From: Breoghania sp037026715 | GTDB taxonomy: Bacteria; Pseudomonadota; Alphaproteobacteria; Rhizobiales; Stappiaceae | Length of the DNA stretch: 64,000 nucleotides | Assembly (NCBI RefSeq): GCF_037026715.1 | Contig: NZ_JBANCG010000001.1 | Location: forward strand, 1-64,000 | Direction of reading: 5' to 3' | Shown: piece by piece, positions 44,484 through 53,777 of the stretch | How the letters are laid out: each line of letters starts with the position of its first letter | Position numbering within the stretch: position 1 is the stretch's first letter | The notes under the pieces: model-generated | The model's database searches: none | Seen by the model: only the letters and a program-made list of their open reading frames with translations | What the model was told of the DNA's origin: nothing | Made by a program: the position numbers and the translations under genes

Positions 44484-44759
44484 ATGACCGAACAAGTGCG
44501 TTCTCGGGTCAAATATGTCATCGGGCCCGACGGCAGTCCGTTGACGGTTGCCGATCTGCCGCCGACCAATACCAAGCGCTGGGTCATCCGCCGCAAAGCG
44601 GAAGTCGTAGCTGCGGTGCGCGGTGGACTATTGTCGCTGGACGAGGCCTGTCAGCGCTATACCTTGACTGTCGAGGAATTTCTCTCTTGGCAGAGTTCCA
44701 TCGACAAGCATGGGCTTGCGGGCCTGCGAGCGACGCGGGTTCAGCAGTATCGTCCCTGA
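44484..44759 (+). CDS. sciP: CtrA inhibitor SciP
   Basis: A 91-residue DUF1153 protein, the full length for SciP. The helix-turn-helix stretch RWVIRRKAEVVAAVRGGLLS and the following SLDEACQRYTLTVEEFLSWQ are nearly invariant in the family. SciP binds CtrA and blocks its recruitment of RNA polymerase, which shuts off CtrA-dependent flagellar genes. Its place between flgD and fliF suits a cell-cycle link to flagellum assembly. A terminator follows at 44844. Confidence 0.95.
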   Translation: MTEQVRSRVKYVIGPDGSPLTVADLPPTNTKRWVIRRKAEVVAAVRGGLLSLDEACQRYTLTVEEFLSWQSSIDKHGLAGLRATRVQQYRP

Positions 44760-44843
44760 GGGACTTCGCATTCGATCGCGGCGTCCTTTTCGCCCTTTGC
44801 ACAGGCGATCCCGATCGGTTTTCGATCGTGGCAGTCAATTGAT

Positions 44844-44870
44844 GCGGGCCGGTCATGCCGGCCCGCTTTT
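44844..44870 (+). terminator. Rho-independent terminator of sciP
   Basis: GCGGGCCGG (44844-44852) and CCGGCCCGC (44858-44866) form a perfect 9-bp stem with a five-base loop, followed by TTTT. It lies 84 bases after the sciP stop. Confidence 0.8.
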
Positions 44871-44956
44871 CGTATTTGATCCGTGAATATTTTGTTTCCA
44901 GCCCGGCCGGTTCGGCGGACATCCGCGTGATCGCGTGCGCGATCGCACGCACTTCG

Positions 44957-45066
44957 TTAACCAAAGCGGCGAAATTTGCCGCTTTTGCGCGCAAGCCACG
45001 CCGCACGACGCCGGTGTTTTCCACGGCCGTTAACGGCTCGGCAAGATTCTGTTAACGGGTTGTTTA
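44957..45066 (+). promoter_or_regulatory. CtrA-like sites upstream of fliF
   Basis: TTAACC at 44957, TTAACGG at 45030 and TTAA-N7-TTTAC at 45052-45067 resemble CtrA half-sites; the last is a near-complete box. They lie 120-230 bases before the fliF start. The fliF operon of Caulobacter is also CtrA-controlled, and the adjacent sciP gene supports this regulation here. Confidence 0.55.
44963..44985. repeat. 8-bp inverted repeat among the CtrA-like sites
   Basis: AAAGCGGC (44963-44970) pairs with GCCGCTTT (44978-44985) around GAAATTT. It overlaps the end of the first TTAACC element and may be an additional operator. Confidence 0.45.
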
Positions 45067-45185
45067 CCATGACGGGGGCAATTTTTGCCTAGCGGGTCGT
45101 CTGGAAGGAAACCGCACATCCTAATTCCTCATACTTCCAGGCGACCCGCAGAATTTTGCGCAAACAGTCCGATGGGTTGCATCTC

Positions 45186-46817
45186 GTGAATGGCATGCTC
45201 GAATTCTTGCGTACCCTGGGCGCCGGCCGGCTGGCCGCGATGGGCGCGGTTGCGGCCATTCTGATCGGCATGTTCACGGTCATCATCCTGAGGGTGACGA
45301 CCCCGACCATGTCGCCGCTCTATACCGACCTGAGTTTCGATGATTCCGCGGCCATCATCCGCCAGCTCGAAAGCATGGGCGTGGAGTACGAGACGCGCAA
45401 CGAGGGGGCGGCGATTCTCATCCCGCAGGACAAGGTCCTGCGCACGCGCATGACGCTTGCCGAGCAGGGTTTGCCCACCGGCGGGTCCGTCGGCTACGAG
45501 ATCTTCGACCGCACCGACACGCTCGGCACGACGAGTTTTGTCCAGAACATCAATCAGCTGCGTGCGCTGGAAGGCGAACTGGCGCGTACGATCCAGTCGA
45601 TTTCGCGCATCGTCAGTGCGCGGGTGCATCTGGTCATCCCGAAGCGCGAGCTTTTTCAGCGCGATCGCGAAAGCCCGACCGCGTCGATCGTTCTGAAGGT
45701 GCGGGGCACGCTGGACAGCGGGCAGATCCGTGCGATCCAGCACCTGGTCGCCTCCGCCGTTGAGGGGCTCTCGCCCGAGCGCGTCTCGATCGTCGACGAG
45801 CGCGGCACGCTGCTGGCAAGCGGCATGGAGGAAGACAAGGAAGGCGTGGTCTCCTCCTCGTTGCAGCAGCGCGCCAACGAGGTTGAGCGCAAACTGCGCC
45901 AACAGGTGGAGGAGATCGTCTCCTCCGTCGTTGGCCAGGGGCGTGCAAGGGTGCGCGTCGCAGCCGACATCGATTTCAACCGCACGACGGAGACCTCAGA
46001 GACCTACGATCCGGACGGGCAGGTCGCGCGCTCTACGCAGACACGCGAGGAAAATTCGACCAGCACCTCGAACGAAGGCGGAGTGACAGCTGGCAACCAG
46101 TTGCCGAATGCTCCCGCCAATCAGGACGGTGCAGGCAACCGCGACGCCTCCAGCACGACCGAAGAGACCATCAATTACGAGATTTCCCATTCCACCCGTA
46201 CGACCGTGGAGGAGGCCGGGGCGATCAAGCGGCTGTCCGTCGCGGTGCTGGTCGATGGCGTGTATCAGACGAACGATACCGGCGATCTCGTCTATGCTCC
46301 GCGTCCGCAGGAGGAACTCGACCGGATCTCGACGCTGGTCCGTTCCGCCGTCGGCTTCGACGAGCAGCGCGGGGACAAGGTCGAGGTCGTTAATCTGCGT
46401 TTCGCGCAAGGGCCTGTCGCCGATCTTCCGGCCAGTGAAGTCGGCCTGTTCGACTTCACCAAGGAGGATATCCTCTATATGGCCGAACTCGGCGTGATCG
46501 TGGTGATTTCGATCCTGCTTCTGTTCTTCGTGGTTCGCCCGCTGGTGCGCACGGTCGTCGCGGAAGAGGAAAAGAAGGAAAGCGAGCAGCTCGAGAATGC
46601 CGAGCAGCAGATGATGATCGCAGCCGATGGATCTCTGGTGCCGGTGCCTTCGGAAGGCGGCGAACACGAAGAGGAGCATGGAATGCAATGGCTCCTTGAC
46701 GCACAGAAGGCTGGCAAGGACCACATGAAGTCCGTGGAGAAGATCGGCGAGATCGTCAGCGAATATCCCAACGAGGCCGTGTCCATTGTGCGCGGTTGGT
46801 TGAACGAGGCCGCCTAG
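45186..46817 (+). CDS. fliF: Flagellar MS-ring protein
   Basis: A 543-residue inner-membrane protein that forms the MS ring, the base on which the flagellum is built. Transmembrane segments lie near residues 16-38 and 430-450. The periplasmic ring-building region contains GSVGYEIFDRTDTLGTTSF and a serine/threonine/asparagine-rich part near 300-325. The C-terminal end (MQWLLDAQKAGKD) is the FliG-binding tail. The GTG at 45186 was chosen because the product then begins MNGMLEFLRTLG, like rhizobial FliF; ATG 45195 is an alternative. The stop adjoins the fliG start. Confidence 0.93.
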   Translation: MNGMLEFLRTLGAGRLAAMGAVAAILIGMFTVIILRVTTPTMSPLYTDLSFDDSAAIIRQLESMGVEYETRNEGAAILIPQDKVLRTRMTLAEQGLPTGGSVGYEIFDRTDTLGTTSFVQNINQLRALEGELARTIQSISRIVSARVHLVIPKRELFQRDRESPTASIVLKVRGTLDSGQIRAIQHLVASAVEGLSPERVSIVDERGTLLASGMEEDKEGVVSSSLQQRANEVERKLRQQVEEIVSSVVGQGRARVRVAADIDFNRTTETSETYDPDGQVARSTQTREENSTSTSNEGGVTAGNQLPNAPANQDGAGNRDASSTTEETINYEISHSTRTTVEEAGAIKRLSVAVLVDGVYQTNDTGDLVYAPRPQEELDRISTLVRSAVGFDEQRGDKVEVVNLRFAQGPVADLPASEVGLFDFTKEDILYMAELGVIVVISILLLFFVVRPLVRTVVAEEEKKESEQLENAEQQMMIAADGSLVPVPSEGGEHEEEHGMQWLLDAQKAGKDHMKSVEKIGEIVSEYPNEAVSIVRGWLNEAA

Positions 46818-47858
46818 ATGGCTATCGGCAACGAACTCAAGGTCGTCGATGACCAGAACGAACGCCAGCTCGGAGGCGCGGAGCGGGCGGCCGTTCTGCT
46901 GCTTGCGCTGGGCGAGGAGCACGGGCGTCACATCTGGGAACGGCTCGACGAGATCGAGGTCCGCCAGATCTCCTCGGCGATGGCGAGGCTCGGTGCGATC
47001 ACACCGCTGATGCTGGAGCAGTTGCTCGGCGAGTTCGTGCACAAGCTGACGTCCACCGGAGCGCTGACCGGCAACGTCGATGCGACGGAACGGCTGCTTT
47101 CGACATTTCTCTCGGAAGACCGCGTCTCCATCATCATGGAGGAAATTCGGGGGCCGGCCGGGCGCAACATGTGGGAAAAGCTCTCCAACGTTCAGGAGAA
47201 CATTCTCGCCAACTACCTGAAGAACGAATATCCGCAGACTGTCGCTGTGGTAATGTCGAAAATCCGTTCCGATCACGCGGCGCGCGTCCTCTCCATCCTG
47301 CCGGAGGAATTCGCGCTTGAGGTTGTCAACCGCATGCTGCGCATGGAGGCGGTGCAGAAGGACGTGCTGGAGAAGGTCGAGCAGACGTTGCGGGTGGAGT
47401 TCATGTCGAACCTCTCCCACACCAGCCGGCGCGACTCGCACGAACTGATGGCCGATATCTTCAACAATTTCGACCGCCAGACGGAAGCCCGGTTTCTCTC
47501 GGCTCTCGAGGAGGAGAACCGGGAATCCGCGGAGCGCATCAAGACGCTCATGTTCACCTTCGACGATTTGGCCAAACTCGATGCGGCCAGTGCCCAGACG
47601 CTGCTGCGCAACGTGGAGAAAGACAAGCTGGCGGTCGCGCTCAAGGGCTCGAACGAGGCGGTGCGCGAGTTCTTCTTCGGCAACATGACGGCGCGTGCGG
47701 CCAAGATGCTGCGCGACGACATGGAGGCGCTCGGCCCCGTGCGGCTGCGCGACGTCGACGAAGTGCAGTCCGAGATGGTCAACGTGGCCAAGGACCTGGC
47801 CGCGCGTGGCGAGATCATGATCACCAAGAACAAGGGCGACGACGAGCTCGTCTACTAG
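46818..47858 (+). CDS. fliG: Flagellar motor switch protein FliG
   Basis: A 346-residue C-ring protein that links the MS ring to torque generation. The N-terminal AERAAVLLLALGEEHG, the middle EYPQTVAVVMSKIRSDHAARVL, and the C-terminal charged torque helix MLRDDMEALGPVRLRDVDE, with its conserved charged residues, are all present. It starts on the base after the fliF stop, so translation is coupled, which matters for the stoichiometry of the two proteins. Confidence 0.96.
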   Translation: MAIGNELKVVDDQNERQLGGAERAAVLLLALGEEHGRHIWERLDEIEVRQISSAMARLGAITPLMLEQLLGEFVHKLTSTGALTGNVDATERLLSTFLSEDRVSIIMEEIRGPAGRNMWEKLSNVQENILANYLKNEYPQTVAVVMSKIRSDHAARVLSILPEEFALEVVNRMLRMEAVQKDVLEKVEQTLRVEFMSNLSHTSRRDSHELMADIFNNFDRQTEARFLSALEEENRESAERIKTLMFTFDDLAKLDAASAQTLLRNVEKDKLAVALKGSNEAVREFFFGNMTARAAKMLRDDMEALGPVRLRDVDEVQSEMVNVAKDLAARGEIMITKNKGDDELVY

Positions 47859-47865
47859 TGGAGTA

Positions 47866-48540
47866 ATGATGGCCCATCCGGCTCGTTTCCTGTTCGACCG
47901 CGATTTTGCGGCTCCCGTGGCGCCGGAGCCTGCGGAGAAGGAAGAGGTCCATGTCGAGCCGACGATCCTGAAGTCGGAGCATGACCGGCTGGTCAGGGAC
48001 GCGGAGGCGCGTGGCTACGAACGCGGCAAGGCTGAGGAGCGGGCCAAGGTGGGCGAAGAGGGGCAGCATGTGCTGGCGAAGGAGGCTGCCAAGCTCGCCA
48101 ACAGTGCGGCGGAACTGCTTCTGCGTGTCGACGGGGAGCTCGACAAGGTCGAGAAGGACTCGGTCGGGCTGGCCTTTCTGATTGCGCGGCGTTTTGCCGG
48201 ACATCTGATCGCCCGGCAGCCATTGGGTGAGGTGGTTGCGCTGATCTCGGAGTGTCTTGGACCGTTGCGTCGCTCGCCTCATGTGGTGATCCGGGTTTGC
48301 GAGCGCGACAGCGAGACATTGCGCCAGCACATCGACAAGATCGCCTACGAGCGGGGCTTCGAGGGGCGGATCGTCATTCTGGGCGAACCCGACATAGAGC
48401 GCGGCGACTGTCGTCTGGAATGGGCCGACGGCGGTCTCGTGCGGGACCGCAAGGCGCTTGAGAAGCAGATAGAGAGTTCCATCCGCCGCTATTTCGCCGC
48501 GCGCCAGCCGGCGGCCGATACCACGGAGCGTGACGCATGA
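47866..48540 (+). CDS. fliH: FliH-like flagellar assembly protein
   Basis: A 224-residue protein that would regulate the export ATPase FliI. The middle is charged and likely coiled, with repeated Ala/Glu/Lys (about residues 35-100). The C-terminal part with CRLEWADGGLVRDRKAL is FliH-like, though the family is poorly conserved. It corresponds in position to flbE of Caulobacter, between fliG and fliN. ATG 47866 or 47869 could be the start. It overlaps fliN by four bases. Confidence 0.82.
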   Translation: MMAHPARFLFDRDFAAPVAPEPAEKEEVHVEPTILKSEHDRLVRDAEARGYERGKAEERAKVGEEGQHVLAKEAAKLANSAAELLLRVDGELDKVEKDSVGLAFLIARRFAGHLIARQPLGEVVALISECLGPLRRSPHVVIRVCERDSETLRQHIDKIAYERGFEGRIVILGEPDIERGDCRLEWADGGLVRDRKALEKQIESSIRRYFAARQPAADTTERDA

Positions 48541-48893
48541 GCGACAATGACGAGATTGAGAACGATCCGGGCCCGGGCGGCATGCAGTTCGAGGAACTGA
48601 AGCCCGGCGAAGCGCGGCGCGAGGAAGACGACTCACCCCATGCCCGCACCGCCGCGGATCTGGAGGCCGTCTTCGACGTGCCCGTGCGCGTCGCGGCTGT
48701 TCTTGGACATTCGCGGATGCAGGTCTCGGATTTGCTGGCCCTGTCGTCCGGCACGGTGCTGGAGCTTGACCGCAAGGTCGGCGAGGCGATCGACATCTAT
48801 GTGAACGACCGGCTGGTCGCGCGTGGTGAAGTCGTGCTTGTGGAAGACAAGCTCGGCGTGACCATGACGGAAATCATCAAGACCGACCGCTAG
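48537..48893 (+). CDS. fliN: Flagellar motor switch protein FliN
   Basis: A 118-residue C-ring protein with the SpoA domain at about residues 40-115. The conserved core VFDVPVRVAAVLGHSRMQVS is followed by ELDRKVGEAIDIYVNDRLVA and GEVVLVEDKLGV. The N-terminal 35 residues are acidic and unstructured. The ATG overlaps the fliH stop (ATGA). With FliG it forms the switch that responds to CheY. Confidence 0.95.
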   Translation: MSDNDEIENDPGPGGMQFEELKPGEARREEDDSPHARTAADLEAVFDVPVRVAAVLGHSRMQVSDLLALSSGTVLELDRKVGEAIDIYVNDRLVARGEVVLVEDKLGVTMTEIIKTDR

Positions 48894-48918
48894 CGGTCGG
48901 CAGGACGAGAGAAACGAC

Positions 48919-50280
48919 ATGCGCCTTCTGATCATTGGCACGCTCGGCGGACAGCTTACCGTGGCTTCCAAGATCGCCATGGAAAGCGGCGCAAGCGTCA
49001 CTTTCGCGGAGACCGTCGACAATGGTCTCAAGACCCTGCGCTCCGGCAAGGGCGCGGATCTGATCATGATCGATGTGGGGTTGGATATCACGACCCTGAT
49101 CGAACGGCTGCAGCACGAACGCATCCATGTGCCTGTGGTCGCCTGTGGCACCCAGTCGGACGCGCGTGCGGCCGTCGATGCCATCCGGGCCGGCGCGAAG
49201 GAATACATCCCGCTGCCGCCCGATCCCGATCTGATCGCCGCTGTGCTGAGCGCCGTTGCCGCGGACCAGTCGGACCTGATCTACCGCGACGAGGCGATGG
49301 CGCTTGTCGTGAAGCTCGCAGAACAGATCGCGCCGTCAGAGGCATCTGTCCTGATCACGGGCGAGTCCGGCACCGGCAAGGAGGTCCTTGCCCGTCACGT
49401 GCACCGCAAGTCGCAGCGGGCGAACAAGACCTTCGTTTCCATCAATTGCGCGGCCATTCCCGACAATCTCCTTGAATCCGAACTCTTCGGCCACGAGAAA
49501 GGTGCCTTCACCGGCGCCATTGCCCGCCGCGTCGGCAAGTTCGAGGAAGCCGATGGCGGTACGCTGCTGCTCGACGAAATCTCCGAGATGGACATTCGTC
49601 TGCAGGCCAAGCTCCTCAGGGCGCTGCAGGAACGCGTCATCGACCGGGTGGGCGGCACGCGTCCCGTGCCTGTCAACATCCGCGTCATCGCGACCTCAAA
49701 TCGCGATCTGGCGGAAGAAGTGCGGGCAGGGCGCTTCCGCGAGGATCTTCTTTACCGCCTGAACGTGGTCAACCTTAAGATCCCGCCGTTGCGGGAGCGT
49801 CCGGCGGACGTCCTGGAACTGGCGCAGCATTTCGTTCGCAAGTACGCCGAGATCAACGGCGTGCCGGCACGTCCGATCGGCGCGGACGCCCGCCGCGCGC
49901 TGACGGCCAATCCATGGCCCGGCAATGTCCGCGAGCTGGAAAACACGATGCACCGTGCGGTGCTGTTGGCCCAGGACGAGGAAATCTCGGCAGCAGCCAT
50001 CCTGATGCCGGACGGCAGCCCGGTGCGCAGCGGTGGTGGGACCGCGGAACAGGCCGCGATGACGGCGGAGGCGGTCAGTCGCTCGATGGTGGGCCGGACC
50101 GTCGCCGACGTGGAAAAGCAGCTCATCCTCGACACGCTCGAGCATTGCCTCGGCAACAGGACGCACGCGGCGAAGATCCTGGGCATTTCCATTCGCACGC
50201 TGCGCAACAAGCTCAATCTCTATGCCGGCGAGGGCACCGAGATACCGTCTCCCGGAGAACCGCGTGCCGCGGCTTACTGA
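48919..50280 (+). CDS. flbD: Sigma-54-dependent flagellar regulator FlbD
   Basis: A 453-residue NtrC-family activator. The AAA+ domain has Walker A GESGTGKE near residue 148 and the sigma-54 contact motif GAFTGA near 195. The C-terminal Fis-type helix-turn-helix is NRTHAAKILGISIRTLRNKL. The receiver keeps Asp52 but lacks the usual acidic pair near residues 8-9 and the lysine near 100. FlbD of Caulobacter is likewise degenerate and is not switched by ordinary phosphorylation. It activates late flagellar genes and represses the fliF operon there; the same role is inferred here. Confidence 0.92.
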   Translation: MRLLIIGTLGGQLTVASKIAMESGASVTFAETVDNGLKTLRSGKGADLIMIDVGLDITTLIERLQHERIHVPVVACGTQSDARAAVDAIRAGAKEYIPLPPDPDLIAAVLSAVAADQSDLIYRDEAMALVVKLAEQIAPSEASVLITGESGTGKEVLARHVHRKSQRANKTFVSINCAAIPDNLLESELFGHEKGAFTGAIARRVGKFEEADGGTLLLDEISEMDIRLQAKLLRALQERVIDRVGGTRPVPVNIRVIATSNRDLAEEVRAGRFREDLLYRLNVVNLKIPPLRERPADVLELAQHFVRKYAEINGVPARPIGADARRALTANPWPGNVRELENTMHRAVLLAQDEEISAAAILMPDGSPVRSGGGTAEQAAMTAEAVSRSMVGRTVADVEKQLILDTLEHCLGNRTHAAKILGISIRTLRNKLNLYAGEGTEIPSPGEPRAAAY

Positions 50281-50345
50281 GGGCACCGGACGCCGTCCGA
50301 TCCTGCGCGCATGAGCGCGTTCCGTAGTCAATTCGAGGCCTGTTG

Positions 50346-52496
50346 ATGAGCGACGTTCCGAGTGTTGCAGGGGGAGCTGTGGAGGCCGGCGGGGCGGGAC
50401 CGTCCGGCGGTGGCGGCGGCTTCGGCCTCATGGATATCCTCGGTGTCCTGAAGCGCGGGGACCTGGGGCTTGCGTTCGCGGTGATGACCATCCTCGTGGT
50501 GCTCATCCTGCCGATGCCGTCGTTCCTGCTCGATCTGTTTCTTGCCCTGTCGATCACCCTGTCGGTTCTGATCCTGATGACGTCCCTGTTCATTCAGACG
50601 CCATTGGAGTTTTCCTCGTTCCCGACGGTGCTGCTGATCGCGACCATGTTGCGGCTGGCGCTCAATCTCGCGTCCACGCGCCTCATCCTTGCCAACGGAC
50701 ATGAAGGCACCGACGCTGCCGGCCACGTGATCCAGGCCTTCGGCAGCTTCGTCATGGGTGGCAATTTCGTCATCGGGATGATCGTCTTCGGCATCCTGGT
50801 GATCGTGAATTTCGTGGTGATCACGAAAGGCTCCGGCCGTATTGCAGAAGTCGCGGCGCGCTTCACCCTCGATGCGATGCCCGGCAAGCAGATGGCGATC
50901 GATGCGGATCTTTCCGCCGGTCTCATCGACGAGTCGGAGGCACGCCGCCGGCGCACCGAGCTGGAGGACGAGTCCTCGTTCTTCGGCGCCATGGACGGCG
51001 CGTCCAAGTTCGTGCGCGGCGATGCCATCGCCGGCCTGCTCATCACCTTCATCAACGTCATCGGCGGCATCATCATCGGCGTGGTGCAGAACGATCTCTC
51101 GTTCGCGGATGCCGGGCGTTCGTATACGCTACTGACGGTTGGTGACGGCCTCGTTTCCCAGATCCCGGCGCTGATCGTCTCCACCGCGGCGGGCCTGCTG
51201 GTTTCAAAGGCGGGCGTCAAGGGAGCCGCCGACAAGGCGCTTATTTCGCAGCTTTCGGGCTACCCCAAGGCGCTTGGCATGTCCTCCGGTGTCATGGTGG
51301 TGATGTCGCTGCTGCCGGGCATGCCGATGATTCCGTTCCTGGCGCTCGGCGGATTGGCCGGCTGGCTGGCGAGCCAGGGCAACAAGGTCCAGAAGCGTCA
51401 GGAAGTCGAGAAGGTCGCCGCCCAGGTGGAGGCCGCCAAGCCGGCACCGGCCCCCGAGCCGCCGATCACCGACGCCCTGAAGATGGACGATCTGCGTATC
51501 GAACTCGGCTACGCCCTGTTGCCTCTGATCAATTCCGAAAGCAGCACCGGCGACCAGCTCACCGAGCAGATCAAGGCGCTGCGCCGCCAGCTCGCCTTCG
51601 ATCTCGGTGTCCTGATGCCGCCGGTACGCATTCTCGACAACGTGCAGCTGGGTGCCAACGAATACGTGATCAAGGTCAAGGAGGTGGAAGCCGGCAAGGG
51701 CGAGATCCACGCCAACCAGTTCATGGTCATGGATCCGCAGGGCAAGCAGGTGAAGCTGCCCGGCACCCATACGATCGAGCCGACTTTCGGGCTTCCTGCG
51801 ACGTGGGTCGATCCGTCCCTGCGCGAGGATGCCACCCTCAAGGGCTATACGGTGGTCGATCCGGCGACGGTGATGTCCACGCACCTCACGGAAATCTTGC
51901 GGTCAAACGTTTCCGAACTTCTGTCCTATGCCGATGTGCAGAAGCTGCTGCAGGAGTTGCCCGAGGGACAGTCGAAGCTGGTGGACGACATCGTCCCGGG
52001 TCAGATCACGATATCCGGGATCCAGCGCGTGCTGCAGATGCTGCTGGCCGAGCGTGTTTCGGTGCGCGATCTCTCTACCATTCTGGAAGGTATCGCCGAG
52101 GCGGTCGGCTTCACGCGCAACCCGCAAGTCATCACGGAACACGTGCGTGTCCGGCTCGCGCGCCAGATCTGCTCCGCGAACCAGGCGCCGGGCGGGTACC
52201 TTCCGCTCATCAGCCTGTCGCCGAAATGGGAGCAGGCCTTTGCGGAGTCGATCGTCGGGGAGGGGGACGAGCGGCATCTTGCGATGGCCCCCAGCAAGCT
52301 TCAGGAATTCGTCGCACAGGTCCGCGATGCCTTCGAAAAGGCCGCACTCGTCGGGGAGGCTCCGGTGTTGCTGACATCCGCCTCGGCAAGGCCTTTCGTT
52401 CGCTCCATCGTGGAGCGTTTCCGCGCGCATACCACCGTCATGAGCCAGAGCGAGGTTCACACCCGCGCGAGGTTGAAGACCATCGGATCGGTCTGA
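50346..52496 (+). CDS. flhA: Flagellar export protein FlhA
   Basis: A 716-residue inner-membrane protein with eight N-terminal segments and a large cytoplasmic C-terminal domain from about residue 360. The FHIPEP-type region around [33 protein letters not shown] is recognisable (residues 155-190 approximately), and the C-terminal part ends TIGSV. It forms the proton-driven core of the export gate. ATG 50346 was chosen; a TTG at 50343 is adjacent. A strong terminator follows, and fliR and flhB are not found downstream. Confidence 0.96.
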   Translation: [716 protein letters not shown]

Positions 52497-52528
52497 GCCG
52501 CAGGGCATCCACACGGCCCGGCAGACAC

Positions 52529-52568
52529 GGAAACGCCGCCGGTTCCAAAAGGGGCCGGCGGCGTTTCC
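52529..52568. terminator. Strong terminator after flhA
   Basis: GGAAACGCCGCCGG (52529-52542) and CCGGCGGCGTTTCC (52555-52568) form a perfect 14-bp stem; TTCC/GGGG in the loop can extend it around AAAA. Located between convergent flhA and the EamA gene, it should work in both directions. Confidence 0.82.
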
Positions 52569-52603
52569 TTATCGATACCGTCGACAGACCGGCGCTGTGC
52601 GGA

Positions 52604-53596
52604 TTATGCAGCCGGATGCGGCCGGCATGCGCAGTCCTGTCCGGCGGGTGCGGAGTTGTGGTCGCTGGCCGCGGCGTCGATTGACAGGGCCGGCTGGGCA
52701 TCGGCCGCAGCGACCGGCGGCGGCAGAGGCGCGCCGCGAATGCGCTCGCGCATCAATGTGAGCAATCCGGAAATGATGATGAGCGCGATGCCGGCGAGCA
52801 TCACCGCATCCACCGTCTCGCGGGCGATCAGCCAGCCGAGCAACAGCGCCCACAGCATCTGGCTGTACTGAGCGGGGGCCAGCGCATTGGCCGGCGCGTG
52901 ATGGGCGGCGCGCATCAGCAGCACGTTTGCAAGTCCCGCCAGAAGGCCGTAGCCGGCGATGAACACCCATTGTTCGGCGTCGGGCCAGCTGAAATGCGGG
53001 ATCATCAGGATCGCACACAGCACGATGGGACCGAAGAAGCCTGCGCCATAGAGGGAAATGCGCTTCTCCGAAGGGCCCATCGCCCGGAAGAGAATGACCG
53101 AGACCGCGCCAGCGAGGCCGCCGAAAAGTGCGCCGAGATGACCGATGGAGAGTTCCCGAAAGCCCGGGCGCAGCACGATCAGCACGCCGAGGAAACCGAT
53201 GATCACTGCCGCCCAGCGCCGCCATCCGACCCGTTCCTTGAGAAAGAGGATCGACAGGATCGTGACGAACGAAGGAAGCAGGAAGATCAGTGCGAAGGCT
53301 TCGGCCATGGGAAGCGTGGAAAAGGCGGCGACACTACCGGCGGAACCGAGCGTCGCGGTTCCAGCCCGCACCATCCACAGCGTCCGGTTCGTGGTGCGGA
53401 AAACGTCGGTCCAGCGGTCGCCGGGGGCTTTCACGAATGGAAGCGCCATCAGGCTGAAAACCGACCCGATGCTGGTGATCAGGAACGGATCGAGCTGGTT
53501 GTCCAGCAGCTTCACCGAGGCGTCGGAAAACGAAAACGTCGCGAAACTGAGAAAGGCGAGGGCAATGCCCTTTCCGAGACCGGTCTGGGAAGACAT
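52604..53596 (-). CDS. EamA/DMT-family transporter
   Basis: A 330-residue carrier with ten predicted membrane segments in two EamA halves (about residues 10-140 and 155-290). The opening KGIALAFLSFATFSFSDASVKLL is typical of drug/metabolite exporters. The C-terminal 40 residues are hydrophilic, rich in alanine, and end HPAA. Its substrate is unknown. It converges on flhA and is not linked to the flagellar genes. Confidence 0.87.
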   Translation of the reverse strand: MSSQTGLGKGIALAFLSFATFSFSDASVKLLDNQLDPFLITSIGSVFSLMALPFVKAPGDRWTDVFRTTNRTLWMVRAGTATLGSAGSVAAFSTLPMAEAFALIFLLPSFVTILSILFLKERVGWRRWAAVIIGFLGVLIVLRPGFRELSIGHLGALFGGLAGAVSVILFRAMGPSEKRISLYGAGFFGPIVLCAILMIPHFSWPDAEQWVFIAGYGLLAGLANVLLMRAAHHAPANALAPAQYSQMLWALLLGWLIARETVDAVMLAGIALIIISGLLTLMRERIRGAPLPPPVAAADAQPALSIDAAASDHNSAPAGQDCACRPHPAA

Positions 53597-53777
53597 GGGA
53601 TGCTCGTCGTGTTCGGAAATGGATACGCGCCGCGTTCGTCGCCCTCCTCGTTAAAGGGAAGCAGCGCGAAACGGGCGTGTGAGTTGAGGCAATATCCCTG
53701 CCGACGCGGGCTCGCAAGCGCGTTGGCGGCATGACTGGTCTGCAGGGTGCGGATGGTATCGGAATGGGGCGCGAGCG

